Shown: one piece after another, positions 19,560 to 30,885 of the stretch
Position numbering within the stretch: the first letter of the stretch is position 1
Layout of the letters: the number at the start of each line of letters is the position of its first letter
Assembly (NCBI GenBank): GCA_028571685.1
Contig: CM053146.1
Location: 116,783,431-116,847,430 of the forward strand
Reading direction: 5' to 3'
Origin: Heterohyrax brucei
Lineage: Eukaryota; Chordata; Mammalia; Hyracoidea; Procaviidae
Length of the DNA stretch: 64,000 nucleotides
The notes under the pieces: model-generated
Databases searched by the model: none
Told to the model about the DNA's origin: nothing
What the model saw: the letters and a program-made list of their open reading frames with translations, nothing else
Made by a program: the position numbers and the translations under genes

Positions 19560-21067
19560 ACATTTAAATTTAAAATTGTTCCAATAAAGTGACAAATATG
19601 AGGCTGAAATTTCCATATTAAATATTTCTCACTCCATTTTCAAGGACCACATTTTAAATACCAAGCCACTTTCCCCTGAGGATGTCTACTGCCACCTAGG
19701 TCACAACTGGTACAACGTTTTGACACAAATCAAGTCAGTAATATGAAATTGAATAGAACTTACTTTGTGCTTCACACTAATGAAGGAAGGAAAATAAAGG
19801 CATTTGTAAAAGAGCTGCCAAACACCGGACAGGCTGCTAATGTGAAAAAATGTGATGTTTCTTTTCACCTTCCCCAAATTATTAGGATGGCAGATGTGCC
19901 TGTTTTATGTCACTGCTTATGTTTTCGGTTGAGGGGTAAACTTTGCCTGTAGCCAGTTAGTCATCCGAGGTTTTTGGAAAATGTAATTGCGAGGTCATTA
20001 TTTGCTTTGGTTCCTTCTTCCACTGTAGGTCCAAAGTGTAGCTGTGATTACAGCGATGCACCCTTCTGCCGGTAATTGATACAGCACATTCAAAACCACA
20101 GATCACTGCTGTTAGACCTGCCAGATGTTCGCAGTCCCTTGCTGCAATTAAGTTTCAACACAGCCCAATTTGACAGAGCTCGAGAAAGCACAGTTCTAAT
20201 TAAGAATATTCATGAGTTTGCACCTTGGAAAGTCAGAAATCACATAATGTGCCAGAGTGGACAAGATCCTTTCCTTTGAGAAGCGAGAAGAGGCAAGAAA
20301 AGCAATTTAAATAAGTCACCAGGTACGCACTACAGCAAGGTCTGAAGTGAAACAGGAGAGATGGGATTGAATGAACTATTTGAACTCCCAGTGAAAGCTG
20401 TTTTAATAAAAATTTAAAGGGCTCTACCAGGGGCTATGTATTATCATCTAAAAAACTTGAAAGAGAAAATCACTCTGGCCTGGGTCCCACCCTCAGGGCT
20501 AGTCTAGATCAAGAAAAAGAAACAATATTGTTGTTGGCATCCTCAGCTCCACGCATATGGAGTCACCTCTAGACAGTTGCTATGGTAACCATGAGACCGA
20601 TCGTTTCAGACGTTAAAAATGAGAACTCAAAGTGTCTTCACTTGGACTAGAAACAGGTACCATGTGTGGCGTATTCAAAATAGGGTCAGTCAAACAAATT
20701 AAGCAATGTCGAAGCTTTCTGCTAGAACAGCTTGAGGTTTTCAGGGGATCCTGATAGCATCTTCAGAGAAAATACAGGAAACGACCGTCATGAAGCTACC
20801 TTTCTCAAGTGGTAAGGTTCACTTTTTGTAAACCGTTTTTCATTGCATCCATTGTGATCCCTGGAATTACAATCTTGGAGAAGATGTGGAGCACTGGGTT
20901 GAAAATTCCAAGACCGGGCCTCTGTTTCTGTTATTATTGCTCTGAGGCTTGGTTAAGTAACTGGAACTTCCTGGGAAATGATTTCCTTATCTAATAAAGG
21001 AAAGATTTCTAGAGGTAACTTTAGACATGTAATTGTTGGAAGTGGCCTTAGAGACGTATTTAGCACT
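19560..21067. other. Repeat-free island, possible regulatory DNA
   Basis: About 1.5 kb with no recognisable interspersed repeat in a window otherwise full of them. It contains homeodomain-like TAATTAAG at 20,196-20,203 and an RFX-type palindrome at 20,576. No coding frame of conserved character was seen. Enhancer activity is inference only. Confidence 0.35.
20576..20589. promoter_or_regulatory. RFX X-box-like palindrome
   Basis: GTTGCTATGGTAAC fits the RFX full-site consensus GTTRCC-N2-GGYAAC with one substitution (CT for CC) in the left half. It lies in repeat-free DNA. Confidence 0.5.
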
Positions 21068-21566
21068 TGTGATGGGTTGAATTGTGTCACCTAGAAATAC
21101 CTGTCAACATCACTAGGTCATGATTCCTAGTACTGTGTGATTGTCTACCATTTTGTCATGTGATGTGATTTCCTATGTGGTTTAAATCCTATCACTATGA
21201 CGTTAATCAGATGATTAATGGAGTTAATAATAACGGAGTTATATTGATGAAATCAACAAGATTATACTGGGTTTTAAGACAGTCTCTTTTGTGTTATAGA
21301 AGAAATAAGAGAGACAGAGATCACATCATCAAGAAAGCATTGCCGGGAGCAGAATGCATCCTCTGGACCTGAGGTTCCTGTAAGGAGAAGCTCCTAGACC
21401 AAGGGAAGGTTGATGACAAGGACCTTCTTCCAGAGCTGGAAGCCTCCCGCTGGAGCTGGTACTCTGAAATTGGACTTGTAGTCTACCAGCCTCTAAGAAC
21501 ATAAATGTTTGTTCAAGTCATCCGAGTGTGGTGTTTCTGTTAAAGAAGCCGTAGATAACCAAGACA
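21068..21566 (+). mobile_element. Afrotherian ERVL-like solo LTR
   Basis: 499 bp, TGTGATGGGTTGAATTGTGT to GATAACCAAGACA. Middle landmarks are AGGAGAAGCTCCTAGACCAA and GATGACAAGGACCTTCTTCC. Flanks GCACT/GTCCT agree at three of five bases, possibly a worn target duplication. A solo LTR fossil. Confidence 0.8.
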
Positions 21567-21794
21567 GTCCTGTAGTAGAAATCAGTTGCTTCGGACTTCC
21601 AAAATCTGTTTATTCCCTGTTCTTTAGCTGACTCCTGGTCTTCCTTTGAAAATCAGTTTTTCTTCACACTCAATCTATGTTCTAATTCCACTTCTAACTT
21701 CAGAGGATGGTATTGACTTAGTTCTGCCTGCTTGAAATACTGTGCATCCCCACTTATATAGTGGTTTAGGGACATAAGTTAAAAAATACATCAA

Positions 21795-21975
21795 CCAGTT
21801 GCTATCAAGCCAATTCTGACTCATAATGACTTCATGTCAGCAAAGCAGAAAAGCTGCATAGAGTTTTTAAGGTGGTGACCTTACAGAAGCAGATCACCAG
21901 ACCCTTTTTCTCAGGTGCCTTTGGGTGGGTTTGAACTGACAATCTTTTGGTCAGCAGACAAGCTCTTGACTCTGT
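21795..21975 (-). repeat. AfroSINE, long form, antisense
   Basis: GTTGCTATCAAGCCAATTCT, GCAGATCACCAGACCCTTTT and GGTGGGTTTGAACTGACAAT. Confidence 0.8.
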
Positions 21976-22374
21976 ATCATACACAGACTCTGAGGAGTAT
22001 AAACGAAGCCCATCAAATCCGTAAGACTTAATTCTGGGACTTCTTTGAACTTACAGTGAAGGATATCCTTTTTTTTTTTTTTTTTTTTCCTGCTGGATTT
22101 CAGGTTAGGGTGTAAGCCTTGAGACGTGAGGGTCCATTTTGTCATGAACAGGTGGAAAATGTGACTGAGGATGAAGTCAATACAACAAGAAGCAAAACTA
22201 GTAGTGGAGAGAGGGAGTGTGTCCCGGGGAAATCACTTAAACTCCTAGAGCCAGTTGTACCTGAAGCTGGTTACTTTGGGGCCTTTCATTTGTATTGATC
22301 AATCTTAAAAATGGATGATCCAACCAGTTTGAGGTGAATTCCTTTCAGTTTCATCCACAAGAGTTCTGATTAAT
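21976..22374. other. Unique DNA with a T-run
   Basis: About 20 consecutive T at 22,069-22,088. Nothing else recognised. Confidence 0.4.
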
Positions 22375-22495
22375 ACAAGCCCTCATTTTATAGCCTTAGG
22401 AAACTGAGGTAGAAGTGTAATGATGCTTTTATCTAAAGCTAGAGTTAGAAGCAGGACTAGAACCAGCTTCAGGGCTTTCTAATTCAAAGACTTTC
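22375..22495 (-). repeat. MIR, antisense
   Basis: TTAGGAAACTGAGGTAGAAG and CAGGACTAGAACCAGCTTCA. Confidence 0.65.
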
Positions 22496-23051
22496 AAGGA
22501 TACAGGCAAACTCCCACCTTTTAAAAATAAAGACACTGGCATCTTTGAAATTTCTGTTTCACTGACTATTGCCTTCAGTCTAGCCACGTCAAACATTCTT
22601 GTAATTCTTGATAAATTTCTTTTCCTTGTAGCCTTTTAATTGTTGCTTAATCATCTATTTTGTAATGTGCACACCTGCCTACCAGGTTAACGAGAAACAA
22701 ACCTACCAATGAATCGTTACTCAAATTAATACTTAGATACACAATGCAGACTGAATAACCACCGGGTTATCTGATTGCTGATGTTTCCAATAGTCTGTTG
22801 CACTACTGTCATGAGCTCAGCTGACCAGAGGCAGCAGAAATGCAGATCTTAAAAAGGAGGAAGGTTAAATTAGAGCTGAATATTAAGCTCAAAGATTATA
22901 TTTTCTTTTTATAAATTTTGGTTGTCCTCAAATAGGCTCCATGGACTATCTTTTGCAATCTGTGACTGATGAATTAAGAAGCAGAAAAGTAAATGTTTTG
23001 ATAAATCTGTCAATCAGTTTAAGAATTTCGTTCTTTAACTGTGCACTCCCA
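22496..23051. other. Unique sequence, nothing recognised
   Basis: No repeat or gene seen. Confidence 0.4.
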
Positions 23052-23552
23052 TGTCTTAGTCATCTAGTGTGGCTATAACGGAAGTAGCACAAGCGGATGG
23101 CCTTAACGAAGAGAAAGTAGGCTAAGAGTCTGAGTTCAGGATGTCGGCTCCAGGGGAAGTCTTCCTCTCTTGGCTCTGGAGTAGGATTCTTGTTATCAGT
23201 CTTCCCCTGAACTGCGAGCTTCTGAAGCACATGGACCCTGGGACCAAACGATGTTCTCTGCTATTGACATTGCTTTTCCGACTCGACGGCACTTGGCTTG
23301 GCTTCTTGGTAACATGAGGTACCCAGATCTCTCTGCTAGCTTCTTTCCTTTACAACAGCCCCTAATTGTCCCAAGGCACAATACAGTTACAGTCTGAGTC
23401 CTTCCTCACTAACACAGCCACTGCCTGCCCTCTGACAGTAACATCATAGAGGCAGGGTTTACAACATACAGGAACATCACACAATATCAGGGTTCATGGC
23501 CTAGCCAAACTGCTACATGTATTTTTCGGGGAATGCAATTGAATCGATGACA
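23052..23552 (-). mobile_element. Afrotherian ERVL-like solo LTR, antisense
   Basis: 501 bp, plus strand TGTCTTAGTCATCTAGTGTG to AATTGAATCGATGACA. It carries a SINE-tail or hairpin-arm sequence (CCGACTCGACGGCACTTGGC, 23,278-23,297) not seen in the sister LTRs at 36.4 or 21.1 kb. Confidence 0.8.
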
Positions 23553-23604
23553 TCTTGCAGTGCTTGTCTCTATTATAGTGTTTGTATTGACGAATTATTA
23601 TTTG

Positions 23605-23810
23605 CTTGGAGTACCTGGATAATACAAATGGTGAATATACTGTTCTACCGAGAGAAAAGTTGGAAGTTTGGGTTCACTCAGAGGAGCCTGAGAGGAGGCA
23701 ATCTTACCTCCAAAGACTCAGTCATTGAAAGCTCTGTGGAGCATAGTGTGACACGTATGGGAAGAGTCACAAGGAGTTGGATCAGCTCTGGCAATGTGAA
23801 TGTATCTCTC
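23605..23810 (+). repeat. AfroSINE, long form
   Basis: GGAGTACCTGGATAATACAA, GGGTTCACTCAGAGGAGCCT and GAAAGCTCTGTGGAGCATAG. A 110-codon plus-strand frame here (23,517-23,849) is a product of this SINE plus the LTR end. Confidence 0.75.
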
Positions 23811-24864
23811 TTCCCTGTTGGAACTCGAGACTCTACGAGTCAGAAATGATCTTGTGTAGCCATCTCTGAATCTCCTGAACACTTAGTGACTGTGCATTCT
23901 GGACCGTGTGTGGACTGGAGATTAGAACAAATGGCTATTCCCAATTTATCAAACCAAAATATTTCTTTGACTTTCTCTACTGTCTGTGTCAAGTTCATTT
24001 GTCTGCTATCACTATGTGAGAGAAGACTCTAATACATTCAGACTAATTTCAGGTTTTGAAAGGTTCCACATAGACCATTTTCCATCAAACATAATCTTAC
24101 GGGGTTTCAGACCCTGTAATGTCATATCTAATTGTTATATTTTCACATTCATGTATTCAAGAATCATCTAGAAGTGCTATTATGAACTGGCACTGAGAGG
24201 CAGTGAGAGCTGTGAGAATCTATGTTCTCAAATCTTATTTGGTACCCCTCCCGTTTGTCTCACATCATCTAGGGTATGAAAAGTGTAAAACTTTTTAGTT
24301 TTATATACCTAGAAGAATTGAAAACAACCAAAGAGAGACTCGAATAAGGAAAATTAACAACAAACTGGCACTACTTTGTGACCCATATCAAAACATTATT
24401 ATTACTATTACTCTATTATTGTATGAAATATGTTTTAGTGTATCTGGAAATGTTTCTTTAACATTTTATGTATAGAAAATCCACTATATACTATATGATG
24501 ATACAAACAGTTCACTGACTGACATTAGATATGAACTGTAGTACCTGTTCAACTTATGCACAAATTTGAATTAAGGACAGAGTTAGCAATGGGACTTATT
24601 CATCTGTAGAGAGGAAGGGAGCTCTCTTTAATTTAGAGAAAGGGTGACATTAAATTTATCGGTACAGAGCTATTTTTTTTTTAAACCACAGAAAAGCAGA
24701 GAAGAAATCAGAGCAATGTTAATTAAAAAGAAAGAGAACAATCCAAGCATTTTTTGAACAGAGACTTTAATTTTATTTTTCTATTTAAAAATACAATACC
24801 ATTTTAAAATTTGCATATTAATGTAAAAGGAGGCAGAGGTCAGTTCTAGTCATAAATGAAAATA
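23811..24864. other. Unique AT-rich DNA
   Basis: Low-complexity ATT runs near 24,396-24,420. No gene seen. Confidence 0.4.
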
Positions 24865-25049
24865 CAGTAAAGCCCATGAAAGGTGGAACCCATGTAAGGT
24901 GGAAAGTCATCAGAGAGGGAAAACTCAGATGCCACTAACAGAAAGCAATAGAAAAGCGGTAAGACTGAATGCCGTCAAAGGTAGAAAACTTAGGAGACCT
25001 GGAAAAATGTGGCAGTCCTCACGCGTTCAGGCTCTCACAGGTTTCTCTG
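24865..25049. mobile_element. Possible Tc1/mariner-type MITE
   Basis: The left end CAGTAAAGCCCATGAAAGG and the reverse complement of the right end (CAGAGAAACCTGTGAGAGCC) are similar terminal inverted repeats. TA precedes the left end. Length is about 185 bp with no coding capacity. The match is worn and the family is not certain. Confidence 0.45.
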
Positions 25050-25204
25050 CGTTGGCTCTGGAGAGCTGGAGTACATAGCTCAAGACCCAGCAGACAATAA
25101 GCAGCTGAAACGGATTGGAAGCCAAGTGTGTCGGACCGCCAGTTTCTGTCCTTATCTCTCTGTTACATCGTTCTCAAAGCAGGGTCTCTCGATCGCCCTT
25201 TGAC

Positions 25205-25345
25205 ATACTGTGTGTTAGCTGCTATGCTTAGCATCCGTCACCTCGGGTAATCCTCAGAATAACCCGACAAGGTGAGTACTCTTCTTTGCATTTCAGCAAT
25301 CGGGAAACAGGCTTGGGTAATTCTCGCAAGCTCATGGAACCCGAA
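25205..25345 (-). repeat. MIR, antisense
   Basis: TGTGTGTTAGCTGCTATGCT and CAGCAATCGGGAAACAGGCT fit the antisense MIR core. Confidence 0.6.
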
Positions 25346-26479
25346 GAAGGTGGCTCATGCTATTGGACACCGTTCTTTCCTTAGCTCACGTTTATTCAAC
25401 ACGACCTCTGTGCTGGGAGTCATAGGAGCCAGCGTTGGCTATGTGAGAAGGAAGTGCTTAATTCCAATTCTCAGGTACTTTAGGTGTTAGTAAAATCTGT
25501 TTTAAAGGAAGGTATTGACTAATGAAAACACTCAAGAATAGATGTTGTCAAAGTATTAGTGTCTCCAAAATTCAACTTTAGATTTCCCAGAATGCCTCTC
25601 GCACTCCATCAGCTCCTGGAACACTCTGAAAATTACTGAGCTGAGTTTTCTCCATTTGATTCCTAACCTAGAAATAGCCTCTGCTTTCACCCCGGGGCTG
25701 TAAGAAATCACCATTTCCTTCCAGTCTCCCGCATCAAGCTCCTGACGGCATCTCCCACAGGGGATGAGTTTCCTTCAGCCACCGCTGGCTCCGCAACCCC
25801 CTGTCCGCCCCCACTCTCATCCTGCTTGTTTCCTTTGTCCCACTGCCAGACACTCCGAAGTGGAGCTGACTCCACCCGCTTGCGTTCTCACACTGTCCGG
25901 TTCCCCTCTGCAATCTGACATTGTCCCCACTCCAAAGACTGTAAGTTCAAAGGTCACCAGTGACCTCAGAATTACCAGTCTAATTATCCTTATCTGGTTA
26001 TCTGCACCAATATCGAATTACAAGATCAAGTCCAGACCCCTTAGATTGGGGTTCTTTGTTCTCTACAGAAAATCGAAGGGCTGTTTTCTTCTCCCCGACT
26101 CTCGGATGGGAACAGCTGTGCTGCTCTGCTCCTTCTACCTGAGCGTGTTTTACACCTTCTGTGTCAGACAGACAGAGCAGTTTACTTGTTAGGCAGATGA
26201 AGTATCACCGGAGGCCCCAAGAAGAGACAAAAGTGACGCTTCAATCGGATTGTCCAGAACTTTTATAATAGAAAAATCAAGAAAGAAGCTATCTTAATCC
26301 CAACATACACAAATGTTTTGTAGTTCAGGGTCTGATGTAGGTGTAGGTGTATATTTAACTATTTATGAGATGTGTACGTAAGTGAAGAATAAGGTGAATT
26401 ATGATGTTTTCAGCATTTAGGGCTCCTAAGGTTCTTAACTTTGCCCCTGAAAACTTAAACTTGAGTATCTTTTTTAGTT
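25346..26479. other. Unique DNA with a 142-codon frame
   Basis: A plus-strand frame at 25,764-26,192 (142 codons) starts MSFLQPPLAPQPPVRP. It is Pro/Ser-rich at the N terminus and matches no family I know. Composition is more C-rich than its surroundings (25,720-25,960). No splice signals or poly-A evidence was seen, and I do not call a gene. Confidence 0.35.
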
Positions 26480-27815
26480 ATTTATTTTATCATTTTGTAT
26501 TTTTACATTGTATTTTCAGGAAGTTTAAAATTACAGTTTCTCACACACATACACTTTGCCATGTGACCCTAGCTACTCTTCCTATACTATTACAGCGCAC
26601 TCTTCTCCACCACCCCATATTTCCCACCTCTATTCAACCAGCTCCTGTCACCCTCTGTCACCTCCTCTTGCCTTTGAATAGGAGCAATGAAGTTAGTCTC
26701 TTGTATCTGCCCAAGCAGAGTACAGTCTTCATCGATATCGCTGTGTGTCTTACCCACCAGTTCAGTCTTTCTCTGAAGAGTTGGGTTCTGGAATGTTTTC
26801 TGTTCTGGGCTGACAAAGAGTCCAAGGGCTGTGACTTCCGGGGATACTGCAGTCTGTCAGACCACCAAGTCTGATCTTTTTACTTAAGTTTGAGTTCTAC
26901 ACCCCACGTTTTTCCCACTCCATCAGGGATTTTTGTTGAGTTCCCAGTAAGGGAAGTCACTGGTGGTAGTTGGGCACCATCTATTTCTTCTGGTCTCATG
27001 TTTAGGTAATCTTTGTTTTGTGCAGCCCTTTCCTGATTTCTTAATGCAGTCTGTTCATTCTTCTGGCAGTTGATAGCATATTCAATATTCTTTTCCAACA
27101 CTATAATTCAAAGGTATCAATTCTTTTTGAGTCCCCCTTGTTCACTGTGCAGCTTTCACATGCATATGAGGCAAAGTAAAATACCGTGGCTTCAATCAGG
27201 CACACCTTAGCCTGCAAAGTGACATCTTTGATTTTGAGTATTTCAGAGAGGTCTTTTGCAGCAGATTTGCCCAGTGCAATATGTTGTTTAATTTCTTGAC
27301 TGCTACTTCTGTGGGCACTGGTTGTAGATCTAATAAAACAAAATCCTTGATGTCAATCTTTTCTTGATTTTTCATGATGTTGCTTATTGGTCCAGTTGTG
27401 AGAATTTTTATTTTCTCTTTGTTGAGATATAATTTATACTGAAGGTCGTAGTCTTTCAGCTTTCAGTAATTGCTTCTAGTTCTGTCTCTTGGGCTCACAC
27501 TTCCACTGTGTCTTTAATGCTCTTCTTTTTCCTTTGTTCCAGGTGGGTTGAGACCAATTAACATTTCTTAAAGGGCTACTTGTCAGCTTTTAGGACAACA
27601 GACACCACTCACCAAAGCAGAGTGAAGAACATTTGCTTAAAAAATTTTGTTATGCCAGTTGACCTAGATGGCCCCTGAAATTGTGGTCCCCAGACCCTGA
27701 TCCTGGTACTCTGTCTCTGGAAGTGTTTGGTTTTGTTTAGAATACTTCTAAGCTCTGGGTTTAGTCCATTTGTGCTAGCTTGTCCTGTGCTGTGTTTTGC
27801 CTCTCCCTTCATCTG
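26480..27815 (-). mobile_element. L1 3' UTR, antisense, split by RTE1
   Basis: The elephant-type L1 3' UTR: CTATTCAACCAGCTCCTGTC, CACCAAGTCTGATCTTTTTA and GGGTTGAGACCAATTAACAT to TATGCCAGTTGACCTAGATG. It is interrupted between CAGCCCTTTC (about 27,032) and TGTCTCTTGGGCTC (27,482). An apparent 157-codon plus-strand frame is antisense UTR. Confidence 0.8.
27033..27480 (-). mobile_element. RTE1 internal fragment without its 3' tail
   Basis: CATTCTTCTGGCAGTTGATA, GATGTTGCTTATTGGTCCAG and TTCTCTTTGTTGAGATATAA match the antisense RTE1 at 57.8-58.3 kb. The normal 3' end (CACCTAACAACAAC) is absent, so this is not a simple 5'-truncated insertion. Confidence 0.75.
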
Positions 27816-28084
27816 AAATAATTCTTGCCAAATATCTAGTTTAAACTTGAATGCTGCTACTTAGCCATAGACTTGGGGAAAGTTTTTGAAAATATTGAGA
27901 CGTTATTACTTCATTTATAAAGTGGAGGTGTTGTGTTATAAAGTGATAGTAGTGTTGTGAGAATTAGAAGAGATAATTTACTTTTCTCTTAATGAAGCTT
28001 ACTTTAGAAAAGGCATTCAGGAAATACTTCTTACTACATAGTTCCTGCCGTTCCAGCTATTCACAGGCATACCTAACTATCATG
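27816..28084. other. Unique sequence, nothing recognised
   Basis: No repeat or gene seen. Confidence 0.35.
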
Positions 28085-28200
28085 CCAAATTGTAGGCTTC
28101 TTGAAAGCAGTGTTTATGTTTTCTTTTTCTTTGTACCTCCCACAATATCTAGAACCTTGAACAGAGAGTGATGGGCTCACAGGTATTCACTGCGTTCATT
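28085..28200 (+). repeat. L2 3' end
   Basis: CAAATTGTAGGCTTCTTGAA AGCAGTG and CACAATATCTAGAACCTTGA match the L2 3' region. Confidence 0.55.
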
Positions 28201-29545
28201 TAATAGGTAAGTGAAGACACAGAGAAGCCATTTATCAAAGAGGTCCATGCTTGGACCAATGCTGAGAGTATGTTCTGAATCAAAGTTTATAAATCCAAGT
28301 TTACAGAGACTGTGCATCACAGGTAGGATTTAAAAAAATCAAAACAGAGGAGATACTTAGCTACCATCCACTGAATGAAAAGTCTACTGTTAGATATTCT
28401 AAATTAGTCAATAGTTCGATATGGCAATCAACAAAGTTATTAGAAGAAGTTAGACTTTCTCTTTTAAAAAAATTGCCATGCTTATCAAGCTGTGTTCAGT
28501 GCTGTCCTGAGTGGTTCCACACTTTCAGACGCCTAGCCCATTTTTTACCTCAAACATTTGAAAGTTTAAACATAAGTGCACAATTCTTACTAAAAATTAC
28601 CTGCTCTCTCTAGTTTCTTACCTACTCTGAAACTACTGAGCCTCTCACTGTATTGACCCAAATAGCATTTTCATACATGATATCCCTCTGTGTCACCCCC
28701 TTCTGCAGTACATTGATACCTATGCTCTGCTCACCTTACTCCTCCACCCCAACCCCCACACATAAGGGGTTGCGTGGGCACCAGCACTCTATTAGGAGGT
28801 AGGTGGAAGGAGGCCTTGGGAAAGCTAGCTACTGATTGACTGACATGGCTGGCTTTCACTTCTTCCATCCTTAAAGTGTTCACCAGTCACCATATGTATT
28901 AGCTTTTCCCTAGTGGTATATAGGTTCTAGAAATCAGATGTTTGGCTAACAGCCCAGCAGGGTCCAGTCAAAATAAAATGAATAATTTGTCAACTAATAC
29001 GAGATTAAACAGACAGAATCTGTTTGTATGTGTAAATCCACTTCTTTCTTAGAGTCTTAGAAATCACAGAATGTGCGCCCCCTAAGGTTCCATACTTTTC
29101 TCTGCAAAGGAGAGAATCCAAAAGAAAGGGTGACTGCTGAGTGAATTGCTCAGTTAAAGAGAGCCACAGTGCATTAAATTCAATAAAACGCTAGAGCTTC
29201 TGATCGACTATTTTATGGGAACACTATAGGCTACAGTTTAAAAGATTAGCTCAGGAAGAAACAATATACTACTGTATTGGCTTTCGTGCTGGCAGTCCCA
29301 GCTTCAGGCACAAGATGATGCTGCCTGATAGTTGCCACGGCAACCCAGCAAGTGTTTGACTGGAGCATTTTCAAAAGGAAAAATAGAATATCACATATTC
29401 GTTCACGGCTTAAAGAGAAAGGGGATGAGCAACAGCTTGGAAAATGGTAGCACTGGAGTCTGCTGACACAAACTCTGCAATGCCAGTTTAGCAAGTCTTC
29501 TGATTTGGAGACAGCTATTTGGGGTGTCACACATACCTATTTATC
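28201..29545. other. Repeat-poor DNA with an RFX-type palindrome
   Basis: About 1.3 kb with no recognised repeat. The X-box lies at 29,331. No coding frame of conserved character. Confidence 0.35.
29331..29344. promoter_or_regulatory. RFX X-box palindrome
   Basis: GTTGCCACGGCAAC is a full RFX-type site: both half-sites are exact (GTTGCC and GGCAAC). It lies in repeat-poor sequence. Confidence 0.55.
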
Positions 29546-29549
29546 CAGA

Positions 29550-29682
29550 AGAACAACAACAACAACAAAAATTGTCGTGAGTAGATTCTGACTCATAGCA
29601 ACCTCATAGGACAGAGTAGAACTCCCCCTACCTTTTTGGTTAGCAGCCTTAGCACATAACCACTATGCCACCAGGATTTCCA
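29550..29682 (-). repeat. AfroSINE, antisense, internally deleted
   Basis: AACAACAACAACAAAAATTG, CCTCATAGGACAGAGTAGAA and ACCACTATGCCACCAGGATT. The middle is missing. Confidence 0.8.
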
Positions 29683-29878
29683 AACCTACTTGTGAGTGTC
29701 CAGATTTGCTGGTATCCTGAGTAACCTTCAGGCAAGAGCTGTATCTAAGCTGTCGAGGTTGAAAAAGGATTCTGTCATGCCATGACTTTGGCCTGCTATT
29801 CTTCCCAAACCATAGTTTTCCAGTGTCTTCCTGGATTCGCCAGATCCTAGTATTTTCAGTGAATTCTGTACCCTCTTT

Positions 29879-30065
29879 GGGGTTCCTGTACAGCACAAAT
29901 GGTTAAGTGCAAAAAGTTGGTGGTTCAAATCCGCTAAGAGCGTTCCTCATGAGACAGCACTGGTAATTTTCTTCCAAAAGATCACAGCCTTGAAAACCAC
30001 ACTTCTATTCTGAGCACACTGGGTCACCGTGATTCAGAATCACTGCACAACTAACAACAACAATA
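29879..30065 (+). repeat. AfroSINE, long form
   Basis: GGGGTTCCTGTACAGCACAA begins it, AAAGATCACAGCCTTGAAAA is the middle, and CTAACAACAACAATA is the tail. Confidence 0.75.
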
Positions 30066-30664
30066 ATGTATCCGCTCATCTTCATGCTGTCTGCCCTAAT
30101 TCTTCCCCATGTCCTGCACACTAAATCTCTGTTGGTCATAGCTTTTAAAAGATCAAGGCACTCATTCGGGTTTTTGATGGTTCTAGACAAGGATCAAGCC
30201 TTACCTCTGCAAATGCTTGACTCCACAGTCACTGCTCCTCTCAAGAGTCCCCTGCACTTCCCTACCTGCACCCCTCATTTAGTACTGTGGTTGCTTTATT
30301 TTCTATGAGCTGCCAGCTTCTCAGAGTTACAACCAACCCATATGGACCAGATCTAACCTTTTGTTTGACCCACACAGTGTTTAGAAAACTGTACCAATAA
30401 TCAATTGGGGGATGTCACATACCATTCAGGATTCTGGGAACTCTAGGCCCACATCCCTGCATAGCGGCAATTGGCCAGAGCTGTGGAGTAACCATCTGCC
30501 TTAGATCAAGATCATACTTCCTCACCTGGCTGCATTATCACAGTTACTTAACTATCTGGCTCTTGTAACAGAAAGGACTTCTGTCCTTGAGGATAGGGAT
30601 AACAGCATATGTTGTGCCTGCCTCTATATTCCTTGCATATTTGTTTCCACCACAGCTTAGTTCT
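30066..30664. other. Unique sequence, nothing recognised
   Basis: No repeat or gene recognised with confidence. Confidence 0.35.
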
Positions 30665-30885
30665 TTTGCCTGTTGTTGTTGCTACTTGCCGTTGAGTTGA
30701 TTCCAACTCATGGCAACCCCACGTGTTACAGCGTAAAACTGTGCCATAAGGTTTTCTTGGCTGCAGTTTCAATGGAAGCAGGTCCCCAGGCCTTTTCTTC
30801 CGAGGTACCACTGGGTGCATTCAAACCACCAACCGTCAGATTAGCAGTCGAGTGCAATCTGTTTGGGTCACCTAGGGACCTCTTT
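30665..30885 (-). repeat. AfroSINE, long form, antisense
   Basis: TTGTTGTTGCTACTTGCCGT, AACTCATGGCAACCCCACGT and CTTCCGAGGTACCACTGGGT. Confidence 0.85.

Noticed and set aside
23517-23849. 110-codon plus-strand frame as a gene
   Set aside because: Composed of the end of an LTR and a long-form AfroSINE.
26401-26874. 157-codon plus-strand frame
   Set aside because: Mostly antisense L1 3' UTR; the same sequence recurs at other L1 tails in the window.
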